DNA of 64,000 nt from Anaeramoeba flamelloides (Eukaryota > Metamonada > Anaeramoebidae): contig JANTQA010000032.1 in NCBI GenBank assembly GCA_027625915.1, positions 6,510,001-6,574,000 of the forward strand, in the 5' to 3' direction. Of this stretch, positions 1-11,936 are shown piece by piece; positions within the stretch are counted from its first letter, which is position 1, and the number at the start of each line of letters is the position of its first letter. The position numbers and the translations under genes are program-made. The notes beneath the pieces were generated by a model that saw only the letters and a program-made list of their open reading frames with translations, was not told where the DNA came from and did no database searches.

Positions 1-2
1 AA

Positions 3-196
3 ATACTTTGGTCATTGATTCAAGGGTTATTAATATTAAACTTAATTTTGTATTACCAATTAACGAATAAATCCATGAAAAAAGATGATTTTTCATGGAA
101 TGTAAAAAAAAATGCCCATTTTTTTTGGAAATACCTTATATCTTTTAGCACCCCGGTTTTACCCAAATTTCATCAACTTTACCAGAAACGATTTAG
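3..196 (+). CDS. possible 3' end of a gene entering from the left edge
   Basis: A frame is open from the window edge to 101. A GTAAAA-type donor follows directly, and a pyrimidine-rich acceptor ends at 148. Joining 3..101 to 149..196 keeps phase 0 and ends at a TAG. The peptide begins with a hydrophobic stretch (IQGLLILNLILYYQL) and ends in a short polar tail, so it could be the C-terminus of a membrane protein. The implied intron is 47 bp. No family is recognised. The stretch is short and in AT-rich DNA such frames arise by chance. Confidence 0.22.
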
Positions 197-1217
197 AATG
201 ATGTTGATGCATTAATATATTTATTTTCTTATTTGTATTTAATCCAGATTTTAATTAAAATCAAAATTCAAAATAACTCAAAGATATAGTAGTTCTGTTA
301 TAGTATTTTTTTTTTTTTTTGATATTTGTTAAAATAATATTTTATATTCATTTTTTTAATTTTTTTTTAAAGATTTTTATTTTTATTGGATTTTTTAAAT
401 TAGATCTTTTATTACAATAATAGTAATTCAAAACAAAATACATCTGTTATAAATAAAAATCATCAAACAACTTTGGTTATTTTTATGATAAAAAAATAAA
501 TAAAAAAATTTATTCCTGACAACTTTTCATTTTTTTTACACAAAATTTTAACAAATATTAAATCAAAAGAAAAATGAAATTCATTTCTTTAGGCCAAAAT
601 TAAAAGATTAATATGAATAATTTTCTAAAATTTTTATTGAAACCGAAATATTTCTGTAATGGTTTAAATAGATATACTTCAAGTAAAAAAGAAACAAGAG
701 TTAAAATTTGACAGATTCATATAGAGTTGTTAATGTTTGAAACCCTTGAAGACAATGGGAAAAGGCAATAAAAAAAATAGGAACTTTTTTGACTTCAACT
801 CCATTCATTTAAATTCGATACAAATGAATTACCAAGAGGACTGGACACAAAAAAAATCCAGGGACTTATACCAAAATAATTTTTGACAATACAACTCAAT
901 ATGGTATTAAGAAAAAGGAACTCAAATTCAAATAACCCATAAAAGCAAGTTCAACTATATTCAATAATTTAAAGTCAATTCTTAATATCTATTTTTTAAC
1001 TTTATTGTTATTTCTTCAATTTTTTATTCTTCATTTTTTCTTCTATCGATTCTTATTGTTATTTTTGTAAACTAAATTAGTTTTCAAATACTTTTAATAA
1101 CTGCCCCTTGGTACTCTAATGAATCTAGACACTCTTTTAATTCGAAGTTCTAAATTTTTCCACTTCAAAAATATCTCTCTTTTACCAGATTAAGTATTTT
1201 ATTTTTTATAATATTTA
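197..1217. other. AT-rich spacer
   Basis: No supported gene. A 43-codon ATG frame at 755..886 (+) lies in a locally GC-richer patch (about 660-960) but has no recognisable domain and no convincing splice partners. The rest is homopolymer-rich AT sequence. Confidence 0.5.
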
Positions 1218-1225
1218 ACCCTTAA

Positions 1226-1776
1226 GGTTTACAATCCCTGAAACAGGAAAAAAGATTATCTTGTATTGGGTGTGGCAACTTGCTATTTTGATTCTTAGCT
1301 GATCGATCCGCAACTAAGTTTGGATCGTATAGGTGGTTGAAAAAGGCTATTTTTGTCATTTTATTTTTTTTTTTTCCGAAATCCGAATTGATGAGTCTAA
1401 GACTAATTGATTGAAAGGTATTGAATTGAAAGTGTTAATTTTTGGGTAGTCAATTGAAATTATCATTTTCCTTTTAAAGAATTAGGAGTAAATAAAAAAA
1501 TTTTTTTTTACAAGCATCAAATAATACAAAGCTAAATAAAAATTTCAACATAGAAAACAAAAAACTCAATTACTAATTAAATATCTTCCAATTAATTAAT
1601 CTTAGACTCACCAATTCGGATTTCGGAAAGAAAAAAAATAAAATGACAAAAATAGCCTTTTTCAACCACCTATACGATCCAAACTTAGTTGCGGATCGAT
1701 CAGCTAAGAATCAAAATAGCAAGTTGCCACACCCAATACAAGATAATCTTTTTTCCTGTTTCAGGGATTGTAAACC
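1226..1776. mobile_element. foldback MITE with ~190-bp inverted arms, TTAA-flanked
   Basis: The left arm (1226 to about 1413) and right arm (about 1590 to 1776) are near-perfect inverted copies beginning GGTTTACAATCCCTGAAACA, around a ~180-bp AT-rich centre. TTAA stands immediately outside both ends (1222-1225 and 1777-1780). Canonical TTAA duplication with a GG terminus is typical of piggyBac-superfamily non-autonomous elements. There is no ORF. The close arm identity suggests recent insertion or arm conversion. The right TTAA is shared with the next element. Confidence 0.8.
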
Positions 1777-1780
1777 TTAA

Positions 1781-2466
1781 GGGTCAAGTCATTATGGTGA
1801 AATTTTTTATTCTGAAATGGAAAAAATCTTTTTAGTAATTTTATTGAGTACCTAACACCAATCAAAAACCAACCAACCTATAATGTACGATCGATCTCCA
1901 AAAATCAACAACCAAAAAAGAGGACATTTTTGGAAAAAAGTGCCAAAGAAAGCACAACCCAATTTCCAATTAGAATGGTTAGAATATACAATTTTGAAAA
2001 CAGCTCTTTCAGTTTTGAAGTGTCGCTCTTTGGCGCTTTTTGAGATCTTGGTGATTTGTTTTTTTTTAATTTTTCATAAGAATAATTTTTGCCTAAATAA
2101 TATTACCTAATCCTTACTTGGTCAAATTTAGAGAGTTACCAAATAACCACAAATCAGACTAAATCGAATTAAATTGATTGCAGAATTCAAGAAAGCAATT
2201 TGTTTTAAATTAAAGAAATTTAACCATTTGGAAATATAAAATGAGAAAAGATGAATTTTTTTTTAAAATTTTGATTTTTTGAAATTGAGAATATCTTTAT
2301 AAAACTGCTTTTTATTTTTTTGAATTTTTTGACAATGAGATACTCTCAAAATTTTTTTTTGTTATTTGAATTTTGTAAACCAAAAGAATGGCTCTTTCAG
2401 AATACCCTTTTTGGTCTCATGCCATCCCTTGAGTATGGTGCATATTCACGGTAAATGACGAGACCC
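1781..2466. mobile_element. TTAA-flanked element family B, copy 1
   Basis: The termini are GGGTCAAGTCATT on the left and the complement of GGGTCTCGTCATT on the right, with TTAA at 1777-1780 and 2467-2470. A relative lies at 59203-59961, and a longer, rearranged one at about 6340-7955. The interior holds a few copies of a T-rich unit containing GACAATGAGAT. The 75-codon frame at 1883-2110 is not preserved in the other copy, so it is not taken as a gene. Confidence 0.75.
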
Positions 2467-2664
2467 TTAACAATAAATCTAAAACTTAAAAACATTAGTA
2501 CACAATTTTTATACGTACTCAATATAATGAATACCTTCATATAAAAACCCTATTTAATAATTATTGAATAGGTGATAAAGCTAATTTCAATAACTAAAGC
2601 AAGCACCAAAAACAAAAATGGAAAGACATGTTTTCAAAAAAAAATGTACTGTTTTCAGATAATT

Positions 2665-5600
2665 TTATTTTTTATAAGATATTGGAAAGAAAAATCTATT
2701 TGTTTGTTCAAGAAAATTCTTTTCAAAAACCTTTAAAAAATTTATTATTTCTTTTGTGGAGGGTATAAACAAACGAACAAAAAGTTTTTCAGTTCTTCCA
2801 AAACTTTCAACAACAATTATGTTGATATGGAAAGGTTTTGAAAACGACACTTCAATTTGGTTAACATCTATTATTTTATAAACCGTTATATCTCGAAATA
2901 TATTAAATTGGGTTTCATTGGTGAAGTGAATGTTGTTTGATTTATCAAATGATTCGGAGCAAATTATTAAACAACTTTTAGTCAATATAATTGAGCGGTC
3001 ATACTTTGTTTGATATTTATCTAATTGGAATCCAAGTAAATAGCAAAGTGGTTCTTCTGATATTTTTTGTTGATATAGCATAATTTTTTTTTTAGAATTT
3101 AAATACGACCTGAACTTATTTCGGATTGCTGGTATAATATCCTGTTTAAACCCCCTGGGCACAGTCGACTTATATTCGTTTATCATTATTGATGGACAAT
3201 AAGAAAAAATCTCATTGGCAAATCGGTCTGTTAATTCTTGGTTTCTTGTTAGCAAAATTGTTGTAAAATTTTCAAAATTTAAGATGAAATATTGATGTTC
3301 ATAGCCAAATTGTAACTCTTTCAATTCCCCAATGGGCCTTTTCCAAGATAATTTATACCTTATACTTGGCGTTGTTTTTTCATCTTCTTGAAAGTAATCG
3401 TCAATTAAATAGACATTTTTATTCGTGAGAAATAATATCCCATCCCTTTCTTCTGAATATTTAGTCTCTTGCTTGATATATGAAGTCTGTAAGCATTTTA
3501 AAATATTCTCACCGGTTGATGGTAAAAATTGCACGTGCAAATATGTTTTGACACTTTCTTGAATTTTTAATTTTAATTCTATATTGGAATTTTTTTGAAT
3601 TAATTTAAAAAAATCATTTTTCTTTTCCATTTTTTTCCTTAATTCGATTTCTTTACTTGGTGCATAATCGGGGAATAATTGAAATCGCATTGGTCGATTG
3701 TTCCATTGACAGACTACAATTAGAAACTTTTCTTCTTCATTTTCAAGCTTGTTTTTCTTTTCAATTTCCTTCTCATTTTTCAGTTTTTCTTTTCCCCTTT
3801 TCAATTCTTCATCAGAAACAATGTCCCATTCGTTTTTTGATTTTGCTTTTAAACTGCTTTCTTCTTGCACGTGTTCATTGATTATTTTTTCTTTTTGTTC
3901 TTTTAATCTTTCGATCAATTCTTTTATTTTTTCAGTTTTTTTATTTATAATAATCTGAAATAATTCTAAATCTTTTTCATTGAGAAATTTATAAAAGATT
4001 TGTTGAACATTTTTATTTTCATTTTTAACTTTTAAATTTTCTTGCCCCTTTTTTAATTCTTCATCGGAAATTATTTCCCATCCGTTTTCGTTTTGCCCCC
4101 TTTGATTATCATTCCCAAGATTAAGTTGATTAACATTTAGATTATTATTATCATCGATATTTTTATTTTCAATAATATTAATTTTTGAATTGAAAACCGA
4201 CTCAGATTCAGAATTTTTATTATGATTATTATAAAGGTTTTGATTGTATTGTATTTTTATTATCGTTAAATCTCGTTCAAGCTTTGAAATCTTAAAATAA
4301 TTTTTTAAAGAAATTTGAATTTTATTTTTTTGATCAAAAATATATTGATCTGTAATCATTATTTTAAAAATTTTTTCTTTTTCATTTTTGTTTTTATTTT
4401 CATTTTTATTTTCAGTTTCATTTTCGTTTTCGTTTTCGTTTTCATTTTCATTTTCGTTTTCGTTTTCGTTTTCGTTTTCATTTTCATTTTCTACTTTTTC
4501 TTTCCCGTTTTCGTTTTCTTTTTCGTTTTCTTTTTTTCCATTTTCATTTTCATTTACTTTTAATTTTTTATTTTCATTTTCATTTTTATTTTTGTTTGCA
4601 TTTTCAATTTGTAAACTTTCTATGTGATTTTTTAATAAATAATTTTTGACTTTAAAAAAAACTGAAATATTTTTTTGACTTTGATTTCTTTTTTCATCAT
4701 TGAGATTATTAAATTCAAAAATTATTTGATTTTCATCCAAAGATGATTCTATATCTGAAGAACTTATCGAAAATGATTCTGAAGAAGAAGTTTCGGATTT
4801 TTCTGAGTCCCACATAATCGGTGCGCCCCCACCCCAAAGAGATTCCGATTCGTTTTTTTCCTTCTCTAGTTGTTCTTTTTCCTTTCGCTTTCTTTCTTCT
4901 TCTTCTTTCTTTCGTAACATTTCCTCCTCCTTTTTCCTTATTTCTTCTTCTTCTTTTTCCTTCCTTTTTCTTTCCTCTTCTTCTTTCCTCTTTGTTTCCT
5001 CTTCTTCCTTCTTCTTTATTCTTTCCTCTTCTTCCAGCTTCTTTCTCTTCTCTTCTTCCTGTTTCTTCTTTTCTTCTTTTCTTCTTCTTTTTTCTTCTTC
5101 TCTTATCCTCATACTTTCTTCTATCTTTCGTTTTTCTTCTTCCTTTTTCAACAATTCTTCATTCCTTCTTCTTTTTTCTTCATTTCGCTTCTCCTCTATT
5201 CTTTTTTGTCTTTTTATTCGACGTTTTTCAATTGTTTTCAATTGTCTTTTTTGTTTTTTTTCTTGTTTTAATTGCTCTTCTTTTTTTTCACTTAAAGTTA
5301 AATATTGTGATAAATCTATTTTATTAAAAAAATTTAACCAATCTATTTCATATTCTTTTTTTAATTCATCAACTTTATTTTTTAATATATTAACTTGATC
5401 GGTTATTTCATTTAATTGTTCTTCCGGTAATTGTTCTTTTTCATTTTTCTGTTTATGCAATTCACCTTCATCACCCCCCCTTTTTTTCTTTTCCACTTTT
5501 TTACTTTTATTTGCTTGCGAAATATCTTCTATTTTTGCAATTCTAATTCTTGATCGAATAGATTTATTTAATTTTATAATTTCAGTCATTAGTTTTTCAT

Positions 5601-8600
5601 TTTGGAAATCGATTTCAGAAAGGTTATATTCTTGATTTTTAATGTTGTTGTTATTATTATTTATATATTTTGTAATTTCAATATTATCTAAAAAGAAAGG
5701 ATAATTATCCTTGAAAAAAGAAACAGTTATTTCAAAATAATTTTTTGCCTTGCAAATGGGGTTAGATTTTAAAAATAATCTTTTTAATATTCTTAAATTT
5801 TTTAATTTTTCTATTTCTTGGAATTTTGTAATCATGTTTCCAGATAAATCAAGTATTTCAAGTGCTTTTAAGTTGTGCAGATCCCCAATGTTTTTTATTT
5901 GATTTTCACTTAAGACCAATTCGGTAATATTCCCCAGCTCTCGATTAATATTGTGAAGTGAACTTATTTTATTATTTCGAAGATTTAAAGAAATTAGTTT
6001 AAAATTGTTTTTTAAATTTTCAATTTTACTAATTTGATTATTATTTAAATCAATTTTTCGTAGATCAGTTAACGAATGCTATTAGATTAATAATTGGGTC
6101 AATATTTCAAAAAAAAAAAAAAAAATTGAATAATTTTCAGAATTTGTTTTTAACTAATTATTATTTTATTATTTCTGTTCCTTTTCCAAAATATTAATTT
6201 TTTGAAAATAAAATTTCTATTTTTTACTTTTCCAAATTGAATAAATTTCAGCATTTGAATATTTTAAAAAAGAAAAAATTAATTGTTCTTTTCTGGATTT
6301 AAATTTTGAAATTTTGGAAATCCTTGAAAACTTTTTTTTAGCCGTTGTTTTTTGTGCCATGAAGATCCTTTCAAACCTTTTTTTAGTTGTTTGAATTTTT
6401 TAACAAGGATAAATCTTAGGGTTTTTTGTTATTTTCATTTTTTGTTGTTGTTATTCTATGAATTTTTTTCTTTTGTTTTTTTAATTATTGTAATTGAGAA
6501 AACTTTTATTATTTTTTTAAATTTTTATAATTATGTTCCTTAATACCTTTTTTGTCTATTGAATTTTTTGTTATTATGAAACTGTTATTTTTTTTGTTCT
6601 TTATTTAAAGGATTTATATTCTGATCCTGTTAATATTTTTTTTTGTAATTTTAATTTTTGAAACTGATATACTATGAAAGTTTTGAATCTATCAAATATT
6701 ATCGAAAATACCCGAAAATTTTTTAAGCATGAAAAAACACTTTTTGAACAACTTCTAAGAAACCCTGGTGCGAATATACTCATTTTAAAGGTAAATTTGG
6801 ATTTTTATTGTCGAAAATTTTTTTTGTGGAAAAATATCGAATTATTCAAAAAAATTAAATTTAGGGAAAAGCAATCAACCCATTTTGTGTGAAAGGTATT
6901 GGTATTGTAGATGAATGTAATATTTTTGATCATTTCGGAATGGTATTAACTAAATGGGAGAAAATATAACTTGTAAAGTATTTTTTCGAATTGTGTATCA
7001 TTACCCATAATTTTGTAATCTTATATATAATCTAAAATAATCAAGTAATATCTAATCGTGAATACATACCCATACCCTACACAAGATGAAACATGCCAAA
7101 CCTTATTTTAACTTCACATTCCATAAAAGAAACTGGTTTAACCAAAACATACAAACAAACACCATACAGAACTTAACATTACCCATATAATACCCTGAAA
7201 TACATATACACTTACCCTAATAAGTGCTAACATACACAAATACACTCAAAAAGTACAGTAAACCTCTTTAGAGTAGCTTAAAGTGGAAAATTCAATATAT
7301 ATATATATATATATATATTGTCTGAAAGTAAAATTGTTATTTTACCATTAAACTGGGTATATTTGCACTAGGATTTCTTAGAAGTTGTCTATAACGTGTT
7401 TTGTTATACCTAAAAAATTTTCGGGTATTTTGGATTTTCGGATATTTTCGGGAATATTTCAAACACCCAAAGTTTTTTTTTGTTAATTGCATTTTCTTTT
7501 TTGGGATCCTTTTAAAACTTTTATTTGTTAATTGCATTTTTTGACAATGAGATCCTATGATTTGTTTTTGTTATATAAATTTTGTGTATGAGATCCTGCT
7601 CATTTTTTTGTTCTTTATTTAAAGTATTTCTATTCTGATCCTGTTAATTTTTTTTTTTTTGGTAATTTTTATTTTTGAGATTGATATCTTGTAAAAGTTT
7701 TTTTTTGTTAATTGCATTTTTTTTTTTGGAATCCTTTGTATTTTTTTGTTTGTTATTTGAATTTTTTATTATTGAGATCCTTTGAAATTTTTTTGTTTGA
7801 TTATAATCGTTTGCCATTGAGATAATATTAATTTTTTTTTTTTTTATAGTTTGAATTTTTACAACCACAAGATGTGAATTTCATAAATTCCTTTTTTGGT
7901 GGCCGACCATTCCTTGAGTATGGAGTAAAATCAAGATACGTGACTAGATCCTTCGTAAAAAAAAAAAAACATATTTTTTTCTTATATTTTTATTTAAAAC
8001 TGGAAAAAATCTTTATTTGATTTTCTTTTTTTTACTTTTTGCTCCTAAATTGAAAGAACAAATTGAAATTTGTGTTCTTTCTTTCTTTTTCTTTTCTTTT
8101 TTTTTTATTTTGAATTTTAAAAAAAGGAAATTAATTTCCTCTTACAGCTGCTAGGTTTTCCAGAATTTTTCGATTTTATTTGTAAAATTAATAGATTTTC
8201 GTTAGGTTTTTTTGAGTTTTCTATTTTTTTGTGAAGTGTTCTAGGTTTTTTTACTTTTTGAAATAAACTGAAAATTTATTTAATTTTCGGTTTATTTCAA
8301 AAATTAAAAAAAAAAAACTGTTAGTTTTTCGAAGATTTAAAAAAATTGAGAAAAATCAAAGATTTTACTTAATTCTTTTGAATTCTGGTAAAGTGTAGTT
8401 ATCTTTTCTTGAGTTTTCTGTTTATTTGGAAATTCAATAGATTTTCGTTAGGTTTTTTTGAGTTTTCTATTTATTTGTGAAGTGTTCTAGGTTTTTTTTA
8501 CTTTGGAAATAAACCGAAAATTTATTAAAATTTTCGGTTTATTTCTAAAGTAAAAAAAACCTAACGAAAATCTATTGATCTTACAAATAAAATAGAAAAC

Positions 8601-10052
8601 CTCAAGAAAAGATTGCCGTTAGTTTTTTCTAAATTTATTAAGATTCGCATTTAGTAATTTTAAATTTACTGCTTTCCAATTGATATTTTCATCATCTTTT
8701 TTTGGAAAATTTAACTTTTTTGATATTTGCTTCAAAACCAAGAATTTCATTTTTTTTTTTGAGTTTATTTCTTCTTATTATCAAAACTCTTACTTGGTCA
8801 ATTTTTGCTTCAGTTTTATAATTATTCTAGGAGAATGTGGATTAAATTTTAAATATTTTGTGACTTTTTTTATTTATCCAAACATCTATCCGTTTTAAAT
8901 CTTTTTGGGTTAAATTGAAAATTATTAGGCCATAAAATATTTGGCTAAAATTTGTGTTCTTTCGTTGTGTTTGAGTTCATCTTGTTATTAATTGAATTTA
9001 AATATTTTGTCTTGGTATTTAAACAATGCCAAGTTAAAGAAAGATTGAGGAATTAAAAATAGGAAATTGAGATGAAATTGGATACCATTCACAATTCATT
9101 ACAGTATTTTGTTTTTTCATTGGAAAATTGTTGTATTTCAAATAATTTTTTAATATAAACAAGTGTGTTCTTGGGTATAAAAGAATAACGAGTCGAAAGA
9201 CGATCGATAAACAGAAGAGAAAAAAAGAAAAAGACAAGGTCAAAAAAATAAAAGAATAAGAAGAAAATGTATTTTTTACAAAAGATTTATCGATTTCAGT
9301 TATCGAATTACAAGAACAAGTAAAAACATGCAATTTAGACTTTGGTTTCTCTGATCCCCCCTGAGAATCAATTCTACGAAACACTTCCCTGAAGGAATGA
9401 ATTTGATTGTTTTGAATAATAAAAGTATGCAGAGAAGGTAGGATAGAAGATTTTAAATCAAGTATTTCTTTCATTGTTCCACCATGAATTTCGAATATTC
9501 GTAGCTTCTGAAAAATTGTGCTTAAATTATAATTGTCGTTGCCATCTTTTTGGTTGTTTTGGCTTTCGATTTTTCCTTCTGTTGTTAAACTGTTGGAATT
9601 TCGTAGCATTCCTGAGCTAGTCTTTTTTAAGCCTTGTTTTTGCCGAGGTGAATCAGGGAAATCAATCCGCAGATAAATTATTTGTGAAAGACAGAGAAAC
9701 AGATCAGCAATTTGTTGATCAAATGTTTTTTCTGTTGTGAAACCAAAGGCCTCCTGATTTTTTTTAATTATTGGAATCCTTTTTACTTGTGGGTATATTT
9801 TTGTAAGAATAGAGATCGATGCCCACTTCAAACTTAACGCTTTCCTTCCAGATCGAAAATTTTCCACTTTATGAAAAAAAACATTAAAAGAAGCAATCGA
9901 AAAGAAAGAATTAACCATAAAAAGAGATTGTTTTTAATTGATGACAAAAGTTTGAAAAATAGGTTGTTACAATTCCTTAAAAGTTTTTTTCGAAGCTGAA
10001 CAAGAAAACCCTCTGACTTTTTATCTGAAAATTTTAAAAGGGTCAAGGACAT
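2665..10052 (-). CDS. STK11IP/LIP1-like leucine-rich-repeat protein, three exons
   Basis: Model: complement(join(2665..6078, 9280..9866, 9971..10052)), 1,360 codons plus stop, all phases matching. The 5' exon starts at the ATG at 10052. Intron 1 is 104 bp and intron 2 is 3,201 bp. The exon 2 end (TEIDKSF, GTAAAA donor) joins the exon 3 start (HSLTDLRKIDL, AATAG acceptor) in phase 0 and completes a canonical leucine-rich repeat, which is the main reason for merging the two blocks. Domains: N-terminal region and LRRs to about residue 330; a Lys/Glu/Arg coiled coil about 490-630; a pure Asn-Glu run about 740-785; a PH-like C-terminus about 1090-1190 (GILFLTNKNVYLIDD). This order matches LKB1-interacting STK11IP, a lysosome-associated scaffold. 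The long frame in exon 3 has no ATG at its 5' end, so it is not a separate gene. Function is inferred from architecture. Confidence 0.72.
6692..7470. mobile_element. inverted-repeat element family A, copy 1
   Basis: About 100-bp terminal inverted repeats start with AAATATTATCGAAAATACCC on the left and the complementary CGGGAATATTTC on the right. The interior matches 26898-27665 in opposite orientation, including CAACCCATTTTGTGTGAAAG. The short frames here are shared repeat sequence rather than genes. It is nested inside a family B array. Confidence 0.65.
7253..7318. repeat. TIR-like motif followed by a (TA)n microsatellite
   Basis: TACAGTAAACCTCTTTAGAG at 7253 resembles pogo/Tigger-type termini. 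A (TA)12-type run follows at about 7295-7318. The motif is short and no partner end was found. Confidence 0.3.
8100..8990. repeat. dispersed repeat family F, copy 1
   Basis: About 900 bp matching 49310-50215 in the same orientation, with a partial match at 61560-61770. The first half contains palindromic blocks in which AAATAAACCGAAAATTT faces its complement; the second half contains AAAACCAAGAATTTCATTTT. No coding potential. It lies inside the LRR gene intron. Confidence 0.6.
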
Positions 10053-10408
10053 TGTAAAAAAATGAAAAAGGATTTTATTTTTTTTTTATTCTTAAAGAAA
10101 GTAAGAACATTTTACAAATTTTTAATGTTACCTTTTATACAAAATTTAATGATTCAAATCATTTATTTTTCCAAATATATTATTTTTTAATATATATGAG
10201 AATTGAATATATCCTAGTAGAATCTATTTTTTCAAATACAATTAAAAATAGGAATCAAAAAAATTAAAAAATTGAGCTTGAGAAAAATAAAAAAAAAATC
10301 CTATATTTATTGATATTTTCTGAAACATTTGATACAACACCTTTTTTTTTATTTTGTTTTATTTTTAATTTTGGATGGAAAAACTTTTGTTTGGAAAATT
10401 TTTAATTA
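10053..10408. promoter_or_regulatory. upstream region of the LRR gene
   Basis: AT-rich spacer between the LRR gene start and the next element. It must hold the promoter if the start is right, but no specific motif can be supported. Confidence 0.25.
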
Positions 10409-11534
10409 AGGGAGTAGTCATTTTTGAAAATAAAATGAAATCTTGGGAAGATCTTGGAATTTTTTTTTTTTTTTGTAATTTGTTTTTCGACTTATGAAAG
10501 GGATGAGTTAGCCTCATTTAAACAATTTATTGATTTGAGTCTCTTTTTTGAAATTCAAAATTTGCATGTTTCCAATATAAAACCGATTAAAAGTAACCTA
10601 TTACCTTGTTTAAGAATTAATTTAATTCTTGAAAATGGCAAAACATATTTTTCGTTTTAGGTTGGAAAGTATTGGTTTTGAAAGCAAATTTTTTATTTGG
10701 TTTCTTTTTCTTTGATTAATATTTCAATTCAAATCTTAGCCAATAAAACTAAATGAAGTATAGGTGATTCAATAAATGAATATTCGGTAGAAGATTAACA
10801 AAAGTTTATCAATTCAATTGAGATCTATTAAGCAAAAAAAATTTTTTCTTTCAGGTTTTGAAAAAGTTGTTTTCTGGTTTTCAAAAAATGAAAAAAAAAT
10901 GCAAAATAATTTTCAATTTTGGAACAATTTTTTTAACAAATTGTTTGGTCTTATTCACAAGAACACTTATTACAATTCAATTCATTTTTGGCAGAAAAAA
11001 AATGATTTTTGATTTTGATGATAAAATTAACCAATTCCCAAATATCTTCAAGAAAATATTATTTGGAAAAATCGAATTTTGTCTTAATACAAAAACAAAA
11101 TTTCTGAGAAAAATTTTAATATGACTTTAAAACTTTGATTATTATAACTACTCTTCTTAAAAAAATATAATTATTTTTTAATCCGTTGAATATATCAATT
11201 ATTTTGGTTAACCAAAAGTTTTATCTCAAAAAAGAAAAAAAATCTTTATATTAATATTACTGGTAACAAAGAAATGTTAATGTATAATAATGATCAAAAA
11301 TGCAATAAACGGGGTAAAAAATTGATAAATTGTGAGAAAAAAAAAGAATTTAATAGTTTTATTTTTCAGAAAAAATGGAAAAAAAAAATTGATCTCACTC
11401 AACTAATTTTCTTTTATGGTTTTCTTAGTCGATCACAATTTTTTGATACTTGGGATATATAAAATTTGTAAGTAGAAAATACCACCAATAACATATTTTA
11501 AAAATTTGCCTTGTTGTCGTAGAAGACTAGTCCC
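10409..11534 (+). mobile_element. TTAA-flanked element family G, copy A
   Basis: 1,126 bp, flanked by TTAA on both sides (10405-10408 and 11535-11538), with inverted termini GGGAGTAGTC on the left and GACTAGTCCC on the right. Two more copies of nearly equal length lie at 31619-32750 (reverse) and 56101-57235. The frames of 60-90 codons inside are not conserved among copies, so it is non-autonomous. Termini and target site point to the piggyBac superfamily. Confidence 0.82.
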
Positions 11535-11538
11535 TTAA

Positions 11539-11936
11539 TAAATTACTTTTTATTTCGAAATATTTTCCAAAATGAATTTAAATTTCCCATTTTTTTATTT
11601 AATTTACTTAATACTGGTTTTGGTTCTGAAAATGGGATTTTTTTTAAATTATTCTTTAGAAATAATTTCTTGGACAAATTTGTTTGGTTTTATAATTATT
11701 TATTTCCCCTTAAATTTAGAACTTAATAATTTTGAATTTTGTTATAATATTTTTTCAAAATTTTTCTTTTATTTCGGTTGAAACTCTTAGTTTTGTAACT
11801 GTTTTTTTATTCGGAGAATTCACACCCAATCTTTTTATTTTTTGAAATAGTATCCTTTATTTTGATTTTATTTAATAAAGATATTTTAAAAAAGAATTTT
11901 AAAAGTAAATTTGATAAAAAAAAACTATTTTGGTAA
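11539..11936. other. AT-rich spacer
   Basis: No supported gene. A 69-codon hydrophobic frame (11572-11781, +) has the Phe/Ile/Leu bias expected of any T-rich sequence and is not called. Confidence 0.45.

Larger units (their letters stand above)
6340..7955. repeat. family B copy 3 with expanded internal minisatellite
   Basis: Tandem, diverged units of roughly 50-60 bp share GACAATGAGATCC and TTGTTATTTGAATTTTTT. The right end (TTGAGTATGGAGTAAAATC, then GACTAGATCC) matches the ends of family B copies near 2466 and 59961. About a dozen units are present, against a few in the other copies. An inverted-repeat element (6692-7470) interrupts the array. Confidence 0.55.
6079..9279 (-). other. 3.2-kb repeat-filled intron of the LRR gene
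   Basis: The donor GTAAAAAATA follows 9280 on the minus strand, and the acceptor TCTAATAG precedes 6078. The interior consists of a family B minisatellite-like repeat, a nested inverted-repeat element and a family F repeat. No exon-like GC-rich block lies between. The neighbouring intron is only 104 bp, so insertion probably caused the expansion. Confidence 0.6.

Noticed and set aside
1883-2110. 75-codon plus-strand frame
   Set aside because: Part of element family B; the corresponding region at 59249-59460 is broken.
4315-5327. Long Phe/Ser/Leu-rich plus-strand frames opposite the LRR gene
   Set aside because: They are the complement of the Lys/Glu/Asn coding repeats; composition is a by-product of the minus-strand exon.
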